From Nemertoderma westbladi (taxonomy: Eukaryota > Xenacoelomorpha > Nemertodermatida > Nemertodermatidae): 56,418 bases of DNA. Below are positions 11,958-20,439 of the stretch, one piece after another (positions within the stretch are counted from its first letter, which is position 1; each line of letters opens with the position of its first letter). The notes beneath the pieces were generated by a model. That model was not told the DNA's origin and searched no databases. It saw only the letters and a program-made list of their open reading frames with translations. The stretch spans positions 1-56,418 of the forward strand of contig JAUCBJ010001347.1 in assembly GCA_032718475.1 (NCBI GenBank), given 5' to 3'. The position numbers and the translations under genes are program-made.

Positions 11958-12420
11958 AGTAAGAGGGTACGTAGTACCATTAGTTGGAGAGGAGTTAGTA
12001 AGAGGGTACGTAGTACCGGTAGTAAGAGTTAGCAGTGGAGTTAGTAAGAGGGTACGTAGTACTGGTTAGTAAGAGTTAGAAGAGTTAGTAGTAAGAGGGT
12101 ACGTAGTACCGGTAGTAAGAGTTAGAGGAGTTAGTAAGAGGGTACGTAGTACCGGTTAGTAAGAGTTAGAAGAGTTAGTAGTAAGAGGGTACGTATTACC
12201 GGTAGTAAGAGTAGTGGAGTAGTAAGAGGGTACGTAGTACCGGTTAGTAAGAGTTAGAAGAGTTAGTAGTAAGAGGGAATGTTGTACCAGTTAGTAAGAG
12301 TTAGAAGAGTTAGTAGTAAGAGGGTACGTAGTACCGGTTAGTAAGAGTTAGTAGGGAAGTTAGTAAGAGGGTACGTAAAGTACCGTTAGTAGTAAGAGTT
12401 AGTGGTAGGAGGATATAAAA
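11755..12420 (+). repeat. Tandem array with conserved hairpin core, between pol and ORF3
   Basis: About 12 units repeat every 39-48 bp, with one 100-bp gap filled by a (TTAG)n run at 11880-11955. Each has the core AGAGGGTACGTAGTACCG, whose GGTAC-GTA-GTACC can fold or act as a palindromic site, separated by variable GTTAGTAAGAGTTAG spacers. Cores start (at GGG) near 11822, 11865, 11965, 12004, 12050, 12098, 12140, 12188, 12228, 12275, 12322 and 12369. The core is more conserved than the spacers. The position upstream of ORF3 would suit a promoter, enhancer or insulator for ORF3; that is inference. Confidence 0.85.
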
Positions 12421-12903
12421 TATAGTAAGAGTTAGTAGAGATTAGCTAGGAAGTTAGTAGAGCTAGTAGTGAGTAGCGAGAGGGGGGCACATGGGTACAG
12501 CTGGATAAATCGTGTAGGCCACGCGACACATACTGCTGTACTGCACAAACCCATAGAGTAGGCCAGAAGGTGGATTAAAACAGAAATAATCCATTAGTAG
12601 GCACTGATAGCACAGTCGTAGGATTAAAATAAATATTAAAATAAATTAAATTAGAAAATTAGACAAATTATGGTAACAGTAGGAGAAATATTCCAGAACA
12701 TAATTAAAGTAACGGACAGAATTATGAAATTTAGTAAAATTAAGCACTTTTAGGAAATAAGGTAGGAAAATTAGGCGATAATCTAAGATTCAGTGAGAAG
12801 TAGGCCATTATCGGACTGTATAAACCATCCTAACTTCATCACTCATCTATATTGCGCCTTGGCAAGGCACCACCTTATAGGTGAGCGATTGGGAGAGTTC
12901 GAA
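12421..12903. other. Non-coding leader upstream of ORF3
   Basis: This is AT-rich DNA with no clear gene. A frame is open from about 12793, but its first in-frame ATG is at 12904, so I place the ORF3 start there. Confidence 0.5.
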
Positions 12904-14588
12904 ATGGCGGAGAAACTTGTCCGAAAGAGAAAGGCGGAGTTGGGAGGAAAGGAGATACTGGTGGATTTCACCAAGAGGCATCCGGAAGAGAAGACGAGGG
13001 GATACTACGAGCGGTTAGAAAGGGGTCAAAAAGCGCGAGCGCTGCAGGACCATTTCAGGGAGGTGCACGAACAGCGGCTGGTCGGGACCTACGGGACACC
13101 GTCGCTAGACAACGCAATCTTCGAGCATTTCCACTACGTGGTGAAGGGAGACGAGGCGAAGTTCGGGATACCGAAGTGTCCAAAGGAACCACCGAGAAAG
13201 GACTGGAAGAGGTTCGTAGAGTCCGTCAGCAGGGGAGGATACATGGTCCTAGACGATGAGGGGACCATGGAGGACGAGGAAGGTTCGAGGAGAGGCTCGG
13301 CGGGGTTGGCCAGAACCATACTCCTACATTTGGCCGCGCCAAATGGGGACATTTTCCTATTCGACCTGGGAACGTATGGGAAGAAGAACGGGCCGAAGTT
13401 GAACCGGTTGCCAAAGGCGGTGCAAACCCTAGTAAGAGAGAAGTCGATGGTAAAGGTGGGATTGGCGATCCGCGACGATGCGGAGAGAATCATCGGTCCA
13501 GACACCCCCAACCTCCTGGACATGCAGACGTCTACATGGCTATGACAGCACCAGACGGGTTGGGACTAGTAGAGAACGCAGGCCATTGTGGAGCGGTGGC
13601 GATGGGCCAGCTGATGGGGCTTGTGTGTCACAAACCAATGGACTGGGGTAAATTCAGAGAGGAGTACAGAGCGGAGTTAGCGAACTCGCTGAAGTGGGGA
13701 GTGAGACTGGGGAAGCAAGAGGTGTATCAATTCCGGAGAGGAGCGATAAGGGTATTTCAGAAGCAATATATCCTGCAGGAGGACTGGATAATGATAGGTT
13801 TGCTAAACCTATTCATGACTGTGGTTATCGAGAGAGAACCAATGGCATTCCTGTTATCGGGATCACCCCTGAACTACAGAAGAGCCTTCAAAACAGCTTT
13901 TGAGGGTCTGGTAGACTAGTGGACTGGTGGACTAGTTGTCTCTACTGCCGCGAGTCGAGCCACAGGATGGGGGCGTGTCCACAGTTGCACAACCGGTGTT
14001 CTAAGTGCAACTTCCCGGGGCACTACGGACGCCAGTGCGACTGGATGGATGACGAAGAGAAGTTTAGGATTTTCGAGGAATGGGCCGATGTCGGCGCCAT
14101 GACCCGACAGCGGATGAAGGCCCAGGAATTCCGGTGGGGCTTCTTTAATATCAACCAGGAGGCCCACCTGGAGATCATTAAATGGAGACTTCCGTTTACC
14201 TATCAGGAGGTGTCAACGGCAGCGTCGTATGCCGGGGTGATAAATACGCAGAGGTATTTGGACAGGTGGACGCCACAGAACCGAGGAGAGTTCAGAGATT
14301 TCTTGGCGGAGCATGTGCCGCGGGCAATGAAAGTGATCCTATGGGACGCCACTAGGGGGAAACAACAGGGCCATTCGGAGGGGCCACCTGCGAAAACGAT
14401 ACCGTGAGCTGATAACACCAGCGCCCAAGGAGTCGACGACGGGAATCAGTAGAGAGGTGACGGCGAGGGTCAGGAGTCTGAAAGGGGACAAGACCAAGGG
14501 AGCGGCAGCGGCCAGGAAACGACCGAGGGAGGAGGACAACAGAGGGAAGGAGTTGAGATGGTTCCCAAAGTCGGGTGGAATGAACTAG
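12904..14588 (+). pseudogene. BEL1 ORF3: DEDD exonuclease-like domain, two CCHC zinc knuckles, basic tail
   Basis: About 560 codons in four frame segments start at ATG 12904 (MAEKLVRKRKAELGG). Residues 110-300 look like a DEDD 3'-5' exonuclease of the RNase D/EXD type: GYMVLDDEGT (motif I DxE, residues 117 and 119), ILLHLAAPNGDIFLFDLG (core strands), MVKVGLAIRDDAERI (motif II Asp 191/192), then LLDMQ and, after a -1 shift near 13525, VYMAMTAPDGLGL. The expected motif III Tyr/His-x3-Asp is not clear; the best-aligned stretch MIGLLNLFMTVVI has Asn where Asp is expected. After a break near 13918 come two knuckles, CLYCRESSHRMGAC and CSKCNFPGHYGRQC (13937-14037). After a break near 14390 the tail has ARKRPREEDNRGK, like a nuclear localisation signal. 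No signal peptide or membrane segment is seen, so it is not env-like. Zinc knuckles are clear; the exonuclease call is motif-based. Confidence 0.7.
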
Positions 14589-15238
14589 AACTTGGGTGTG
14601 GAGATGCCTGCAAGGCGCCACATGTGAAGTAATACGAACTCCTAAGTGCAAATTTAACTAAAAGTGCAATTAGTATGTATGTATGTAATAATCATTAGTT
14701 TAGTCAAATAGCAAATATAATAAAGTAAGTACTATAGTCATATAATCTTTTCCAATTAGCTACTGGGACTGGGGACCAATTGACTATGACAAGAACGAGA
14801 CATTGGACGACTTCACACTTCTTGAGTGCAACGGCACAGGAGGGGAGGGTGAGGCCCGTCAGGAGAGAGTGGGTTGAGAAAGGGGTTGAGTACAGAACGC
14901 GCGGAGAGAGTGCGGGTGCAATACAAGTGTGGGGGGGGGGGAAGTAAGATGTAGAGCGAGGGACAGGGAGGTCCGAGAGTTAGGGTGGAAGAGAACTTAG
15001 AGTCAGTTAGAGTGGAGAGAGTGTTGGGGAAACAAAAATTGTGTGAGAGAAACCCACAATTGGCCCGACACGGGATGCCAGATGTCTTGGTGCAAGATAG
15101 ATGAAGTTGCACCAAGACAGGGTAGCGATATCATGCCCATAAGGAGCGGCCTGGAAAGCCGGCTCCAAGAAAAAATAACTCCACCCCACACCCGATAGTA
15201 GATCGGGTTCCAGCGGAATTGAAGCGCACTTGAGGTAG
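14589..15238 (+). other. BEL1 3' untranslated region
   Basis: I see no gene in these 650 bp. The region has an 11-12 base G run near 14930 and a cluster of inverted repeats: a 13-bp stem at 15083-15119, an imperfect GGAGC/GGCTCC stem near 15143-15170, and CCCGAT/ATCGGG at about 15191-15207. Confidence 0.6.
15083..15119 (+). other. Perfect 13-bp stem-loop in BEL1 3' UTR
   Basis: The arms TGTCTTGGTGCAA (15083-15095) and TTGCACCAAGACA (15107-15119) are exact reverse complements around an 11-nt loop. It would form a stable RNA hairpin in genomic and ORF3 transcripts. Confidence 0.85.
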
Positions 15239-15267
15239 ATGCTATCTTCTCACCGGAAAGATAGCAT
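15239..15267 (+). other. 10-bp stem-loop directly before the polypurine tract
   Basis: The arms ATGCTATCTT (15239-15248) and AAGATAGCAT (15258-15267) pair perfectly around a 9-nt loop and end at the start of the G-rich tract. It could position RNase H cleavage at the polypurine tract; that role is inference. Confidence 0.8.
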
Positions 15268-15279
15268 GGGGGGGGGGAG
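15268..15279 (+). promoter_or_regulatory. Polypurine tract (plus-strand primer) of BEL1
   Basis: A run of about 10 G followed by AG sits immediately upstream of the 3' LTR start TGTTAG at 15280. This is the normal place and composition for a polypurine tract. Confidence 0.85.
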
Positions 15280-15865
15280 TGTTAGCGGATTCAATTCCAC
15301 TAACCACCCCATAAAGTTGGGAAACGGTGCCTTTAAGCAATATTGGGGAGTACGAGATTGATTGCCAATCAACCTCGTATCACCCCCAATAAACGGGGAC
15401 GACAAACCCCAAAGGGCCATACACAATGGAGGTTAGAGGTTAAACCTCCGGGAGAGGAAAGTGACAGCAGTGAGGGGGGAAGCACTCCCACAGAGGTGGA
15501 AGGCGAGAATTAGGTTATCAACCAATGGGGGGACAGGAAAGGCATCAGCTGAGTAATAAGGCCAACGTGGTGTGATATATTACCGGTTGGTGTTTAGTTT
15601 ACAGTTTAGTTTACTCAGTGTTACTCAGTTATTCAGTTAGGGCAGAACGGTAACACTTTATTACCGTCGCCGCCACCATGACCAATTACATCATATACTC
15701 AGTTTACTCAATATCTATCAATTGCGCTATCTGTCTTACTCAACTATATTTTATATACTCATTAATAACATCGGAACAATAACGAACTAACAAACTCTTT
15801 CACTCATGGTGGGGACGCGTAAATAAACCAAAACCGGTCGGGATCCTGTGATCCCGTCACAGTAA
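15280..15865 (+). repeat. BEL1 3' LTR
   Basis: It is the partner of 2592-3171, with 14 substitutions in about 580 aligned bases. It has lost eight CpG sites that the 5' LTR retains. A short insertion (GATCCTGTG-like) lies near its end. The next base starts sequence of a different BEL element. Confidence 0.93.
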
Positions 15866-16837
15866 CGAAGGAGGAAACAATAATAATTGGACATCTAGGG
15901 ATGAACTAAATCCCCGCTCGACGATATATTACAACCATCAAAACCAACTGGATGATAGGCACCTGCCGCCCGGATCGACTCACTTAGCCGCAAAAACGTC
16001 GGCGCCAGTGGGGACCCGTCATCCGGGACCAGGAACGCCGTTATCATCCGGCGGACGGATATCAGTCTCCCCTGATGGGCAAAGGGAAGCCTACCCCAGA
16101 AGTGGAGTAGGGTTTGCTCCAGGCATCCCAGGTGAAGCATTTCCCCAAGGTGACCCTCCTTCACCTCCGGATGCTTATGCACCCCCGTTAGATCCCAGCC
16201 TACATAACGTCCACCATTATGTATATAATATCAGGCAGCCCAGACCCCCGGACAACGACGACTCTCGAGAAATCATTGATTCTTTATTACAAAGAAATGA
16301 TTCCTTGTCACAAAAAAACGATTCTTTATTACAAAGAACTGATGACTTAGAGCAACAAATGGCCTTGATACAAGACCATCTCACCCTGACCAACAAGAAA
16401 GTCGACTAACAAGCAGCATCACAGGGTGTAAAAATTTTAAAACGTGCATCCGATGTGAGTGGTATTCATGCCGAGAATACAGTACATCAGAAAGACCAAA
16501 GCTCATATCTAACCGACCTTTTACTAAATTCTTCAGCAGTCCAAACCGACCTTACCCGGCATATGGCTAGAAACGAAGCGCGACAGTGCGTCTCCTCAAT
16601 TTTAAAGTTTGATGGTGACGAACTGAAATGGTTACCCTTTGCAGAGTTCTGCAAGGACAGTATTCTAGAATCGCCATATAGTGAACGTGAAAAGCTTAGA
16701 TACTTAATTAGTTGCCTGGAAGGACCCCCTAAACAAATGGCTGCAAAATATGTGGGCCATGTAGACAGCATCAACACTGTTTGGGATACTCTAAAGGAGC
16801 GGTATGGCAATGAAGAAAGCTTGGCACGCAACATGTA
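15866..16837 (+). pseudogene. gag: Second BEL/Pao element (BEL2): leader and gag N-terminal part
   Basis: From 16008 one frame runs to 16850 with a single in-frame TAA at 16407-16409. The N-terminal part is Pro/Gly-rich. A heptad coiled coil with NDSLLQR-type repeats follows (about 16255-16385). Then comes the BEL/Pao Gag core: SILKFDGDELKWLPFAEFC, EREKLRYLISCLEGPPKQM and VWDTLKERYGNEESLARN, typical of the DUF1759 family. The sequence is clearly different from BEL1 gag. It is cut off at about 16837 by a LINE tail. Its missing pol may partly be the integrase piece at 21400-23120. No LTR of its own is visible, because BEL1's 3' LTR lies directly upstream. Confidence 0.85.
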
Positions 16838-16868
16838 CTACTACTACTAGGTCGAACGAACTCGGACA
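16836..16868 (-). repeat. Tiny RTE-like LINE 3' tail
   Basis: TACTACTACTACTAG followed by GTCGAACGAACTCGGACAG recurs almost exactly at 53676-53708. On the minus strand this is the very end of a LINE ORF (reads VRVRST then stop) plus a (TAG)n tail. It interrupts the gag of BEL2. Confidence 0.7.
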
Positions 16869-16880
16869 GTGGAAATGAGA

Positions 16881-17006
16881 GTAGTATAGGTTTGCTCCTC
16901 TTTGCGACAGATGGACCTCACTGACACCCATTGGGTGTCATATGACACACTATTATCACCCATAGGGTGTCATTGGCGCCAAAATGTCTGGGTGACACCT
17001 CCCAAT
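16881..17006 (+). repeat. LINE 3' UTR direct repeat, copy 1
   Basis: These 126 bp repeat at 17373-17498 with few changes. They include the palindrome GACACCCATTGGGTGTC and a second inverted repeat that is broken here by a C-to-A change. The unit is the 3' UTR of the LINE fragment that lies between the copies. Confidence 0.85.
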
Positions 17007-17372
17007 ACGGGGGTGAGACCTGGACACTGACTAAATCACGTGAACAACGAATTGATGGTTGCTACACAATACTACTAAGGGCAGCCCTAAACATCAGCTG
17101 GAGACAACACATGACAAACGCCGAGCTTTATGGTACAATACCACCTGTATCAACCACCCTCCGTGAACGCAGATTAAGATTCAGTGGGCACTGCTGGCGA
17201 AGTAAAGACGAGGTCATACCAGATCTACTTCTCTGGCAACCAACTCATGGAAAGCGTAGTCGTTGACGACTGGCCATAACATATATAGATCAACTTGAAA
17301 GGGATACTGAACTTGGGAGAAACGAAATTGCGACAACTATGGAGAATCGGGAAGCCTGGAAGGATCTCATTA
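17007..17372 (+). pseudogene. RTE-like LINE, C-terminal fragment (second family)
   Basis: The plus strand encodes the end of a LINE polyprotein: GETWTLTKSREQRIDGCYT, LLRAALNISWRQHMTNAELY, STTLRERRLRFSGHCWRSKD and DLLLWQPTHGKRSR. An in-frame TGA follows near 17264, then TYIDQLERDTELGRNEIA and NREAWKDLI. These are the usual C-terminal features of RTE-like LINEs in many invertebrates, in a family distinct from the copies at 37742 and 52421. It is 5'-truncated and sits between two copies of its own 3' UTR, as if two truncated copies landed in tandem or one was duplicated. Confidence 0.85.
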
Positions 17373-17498
17373 GTAGTATAGGTTTGCTCCTCTTTGCGAC
17401 AGTTGGACCTCACTGACACCCATTGGGTGTCATATGACACCCTATTATCACCCATAGGGTGTCATTGGCGCCAGACTGTCTGGGTGACACCTCCCAAT
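17373..17498 (+). repeat. LINE 3' UTR direct repeat, copy 2, with two hairpins
   Basis: This copy holds a palindrome at 17415-17431 (GACACCCA T TGGGTGTC). It also holds a 10-bp stem with arms GACACCCTAT (17436-17445) and ATAGGGTGTC (17454-17463) around an 8-nt loop. Confidence 0.85.
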
Positions 17499-17546
17499 TA
17501 GGCTAATTAGACCCTAATTGATAGGTGTCATCAATTAATTAGTACA

Positions 17547-17591
17547 ATTAAACCCTAATAGGTGTCTTACGACTCCTAATTAGGGTTTAAT
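17547..17591. repeat. 13-bp inverted repeat next to poly-T
   Basis: ATTAAACCCTAAT (17547-17559) and ATTAGGGTTTAAT (17579-17591) pair perfectly around 19 nt. A T run of about 19 follows at once. It lies between the plus-strand LINE fragment and the 3' end of the minus-strand CR1-like LINE. Confidence 0.75.
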
Positions 17592-18916
17592 TTTTTTTTT
17601 TTTTTTTTAAGAAACAAAGGGTATTTAATATTAATAACAATAATAATATTATAGATTGTGTATAAAATAACTAAACTAAACTACTAAATACAAATGTATA
17701 CAAGTGTAAATATATGTGTACATACAGTATAGTATAGTGAGAAATAATGTGATAAAAATAATTTCATTTGTTATTACTTAAAAAAATAGGTAGGAATGAA
17801 ATAAAATAACAAACACAATCACACAACGGATACAAAACCTTAAAACAAAATAGTTTAAAAAATAAATATAAATAAGTAAAAAGTTAAACGGCTATTTGCA
17901 CCAATGGTCGACCGAACAGTGTGACTTGAAATCGAACGTTAATAATTTACGAGAAAAAAATTGTAGGTTTTTAGCATCAACAATATCTTGCGATAAAGAA
18001 TTCCAGAATGGAACAGTGTGGTAGTTAAAAGAGTTCTTACAAAGTTGTAGTCTGCAATACGGAATATGAAATTTATAGCTGTGTCCACGTAGCCCTCTTA
18101 CTGGCGCACGTGAAAAGTAGTTACTAAACGTAAGGTCAACAAGGCCGTGAAAAATACGGTACACCATTTTCAAGTCGAAAATAATTCTCCTAACCTCCAA
18201 GGGTTGTAGAGACAGGCATGTTAGACGGTCACAATATGAAACATAAGTTAATTTGCACCGACGATACAATCTGCGTGTAAAATAGTGTTGAACTGGTTCG
18301 ACTAAATTTATACAGTACCATACTAAGTGAAGGGCGACCAAACAGGGGTACAGTACTCTAAAACCGGTCTAACAATAGACTTGTAGGCCGTTAAAAGTGC
18401 CGATTTATTACACGATTTAATGATACGAAATATCATATTTATTATCCTATAAGCTTTAGCAACTTGCTGCTTACAATAATTATTAAACTTCAAATCAGCA
18501 CTAACAATAATACCAAGGTTTTTGCAGAAATCTTCGCACTTAATTACATTACCGTTTAAAATATAATTAAAATTACTGTTCGATGCGCCAACATGTATAA
18601 CAGTGCATTTATGAGCTGCAACGTCTAGCTGCCACTCATTTGCCCATGTCTCTAACAATTTGAGGGCGTTGGCTAAAGAGTCACGTTCGGTGGTGGGTGC
18701 GTAGAGTTTAACATCATCAGCAAAAAGTTTAACATCAATAGGTGAAAGCAATTCAGGTAAGTCGTTAATAAATAGTAAAAAAAAAGAACAGGACCTAAAA
18801 TACTCCCCTGAACTGTACCTGATAAAACAGCACAATAATCTGAAAAAGTGTTACCGATTAGTATTAGATTACAGTATGTTTTACCTTTACTTTTAATGCA
18901 TTTGTGTTCGTATTGT
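17592..18916 (-). pseudogene. CR1-like LINE, RT to C-terminus
   Basis: The minus strand carries, in order from 18916, TVQGSILGPVLF (RT motif before the catalytic box), LFADDVKLYAP (catalytic FADD), WQLDVAAHKC, KNLGIIVSADLKFNNYC and SIVRPVLEYCTPVWSP. After a frameshift near 18330 come VQHYFTRRLYRRC, LQPLEVRRIIFDLKM, LRGHSYK and FWNSLSQDIVDA. The ORF ends at 17892. The 3' UTR runs to the T-rich tract near 17592-17610 (A tail on the minus strand). The element is cut at 18916 inside the RT domain, where a GTGGGGCGAG-ended insertion begins. Confidence 0.88.
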
Positions 18917-18985
18917 GGGGCGAGACACGAATGGCGAGCCATCAGCGAACTGATATAATTATACTATGGCCGTTTTTCAAAAGTC

Positions 18986-19010
18986 TGTGTGTGTGTGTGT
19001 GTGTGTGTGT
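18986..19010. repeat. (TG)n microsatellite
   Basis: An uninterrupted dinucleotide run of about 12 units. Confidence 0.95.
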
Positions 19011-19897
19011 CGGAAGCCATAAATGTCGGAAGCCATAATCTAAATTAATATCTTCAGCTAAATTGTATGTTTAAGTCATTTTGAACGGTCTCTCCATGGA
19101 AATTAATTATTTAGCACCATACGATTAAAGAATATTATGCACAGAAATTAGATATCTGGAATCCATGTACTCCATTCCATTATAGTTTTTTCTTTTTTCA
19201 AGTGATTTGCGTTAATAAAGGTATTTTTCATTGATTTAAACATAATTAACATTGTAAATTCATACGCTGATTCCATTCTCCCCCATAGAGCCTAAGGCAT
19301 GGCAAAGGCAGCCGTGTCCAATAATATTTCTTGAAGTTGTGCACGTTGTGGGGTCTTCGAGCAGCACGTGTTCAAATGTTCAATGACTGAGCAGCGACTA
19401 ATTATCACATTTATGAGAGATTCATTGACCAGCTACAGACAGACCAATATTGTGACATATATTTTAGTTTAATGTTTGATTCAATTAAAGGCACAAATTA
19501 AAAAGGCTACAAATATATAGGGGTGAATAATTAAATTAGTCACAAATTAAAAGGTAGCCAAATATTAGTTGCAATCTATATAAATTTTTAAATTCAGTAG
19601 TGTGCGTGTGTTGTGTATTGATTCCGTAGATTTCATGTTGAAATAGCGTTCAATAATTTAATTTCTATTTAATTATTCAGGCATACTAATACCCACATTA
19701 AATTAGTTCGTGTGTGTTAAGTGTGTAAGATTTGATTGTTTCGGCACGAACCCATTAGGGCACAGAAACTGACGGATTCTTCGCGAATTTCGCAAACGTC
19801 GCAAACATCGCGAATTTATTCTACAATTTTGACTCCTTAAGCAAAAGGGTTCCTTTATTTTTTTGTGATTTTGAGTGCTTTTTTATATTAGTGAATG

Positions 19898-20111
19898 TTC
19901 TAGAACCTTAGTAGATTTTTTATGGTATAATGCTAGTATTTTTTAATAGCTATTAATTTTTGGAAATTATTTTGGTCATTAATATATTCTTCAACAGTTT
20001 AACCTCAAATATCATGGACTTTCACATTTTTTATAATTTCTAAAAATACCAGCTAGCAAAAAAACACTACCGGTAGCTATCATAAAAAACATATCTACTA
20101 ATGTTCTAGAA
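19898..20111. repeat. Imperfect foldback (inverted repeat)
   Basis: Arms at 19898-19924 and 20081-20111 share TTCTAGAACxTTAGTAGAT and a following TTTTTTATG in inverted orientation, with one small indel, around about 156 bp. This could be a decayed foldback element. Confidence 0.55.
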
Positions 20112-20194
20112 TACCAAAAAAATTTAAAAACTCTAAAAAAGGATTGGTGAAAAATGGCTGGGGTGTCGACAGGGCGAAGTAGGGACCGTGTTGC

Positions 20195-20266
20195 TTAACC
20201 CCTTAGAGCCTATGACGTCCAGTGCATGTCACCATGGACAACACCAAGACGTGCAGTGGACGTCAT
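20195..20266 (+). mobile_element. Possible piggyBac-like transposon end
   Basis: TTAACCCCTTAGAGCC is followed by a hairpin. Its arms, ATGACGTCCAGTGCATGTC (20212-20230) and GACGTGCAGTGGACGTCAT (20248-20266), pair with two mismatches. A TTAA target plus CCCTT start and a subterminal GACGTC hairpin fit piggyBac-like ends. No matching opposite end or transposase was found. Confidence 0.4.
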
Positions 20267-20439
20267 GCTGGAATACATGTTTTATTGGAAGGCTGTTGGT
20301 CTAGGTATACTGGTGGACAGTATTAAAGACATTTAGTGCTCTTCATTGGAAAAAATCCATTCTGTACTGTAGATAGGCTGTATTGTAGACTGTATTATAA
20401 ATTTTAGGTATATGGCGTAATGCCAACCACAGTAGTAGT

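Larger units (their letters stand above)
2592..15865 (+). mobile_element. BEL/Pao LTR retrotransposon (BEL1) with an extra 3' ORF
   Basis: Two direct repeats of about 580-586 bp with TGTTAG starts (2592 and 15280) bracket gag, a BEL-type pol (protease, RT, RNase H, integrase with the C-terminal DUF5641-like region), a tandem repeat array, a third ORF and a G-rich polypurine tract. The total of about 13.3 kb is long for the superfamily. No target-site duplication is visible: CATGA precedes the left LTR and CGAAG follows the right one. The LTRs differ at 14 aligned bases, so the insertion is not recent. The internal region is purine-rich and GC-rich compared with its AT-rich surroundings. No convincing primer-binding site was found just after the 5' LTR. 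Confidence 0.92.
18917..20194. other. Gene-free stretch with an insertion end, (TG)n and a foldback
   Basis: No coding sequence is seen. The left edge starts TGTGGGGCGAGACACGAA, close to the reverse complement of the end of the 26645-28206 insertion. A (TG)n run lies at 18986-19010. ACGTTGTGGGGTCTTCGAGC near 19346 resembles the left end of the 26645 insertion. Two short TCGCGAATTT copies lie near 19780-19820. Confidence 0.5.

Noticed and set aside
13520-14400. Programmed frameshifting in ORF3
   Set aside because: The breaks lack a shared slippery site, and the element has many other frameshifts and stops, so decay or indel error is simpler.
12904-14588. ORF3 as an envelope gene
   Set aside because: No signal peptide, no membrane span and no furin-type site are visible; zinc knuckles and a basic tail argue for a nucleic-acid-binding protein.
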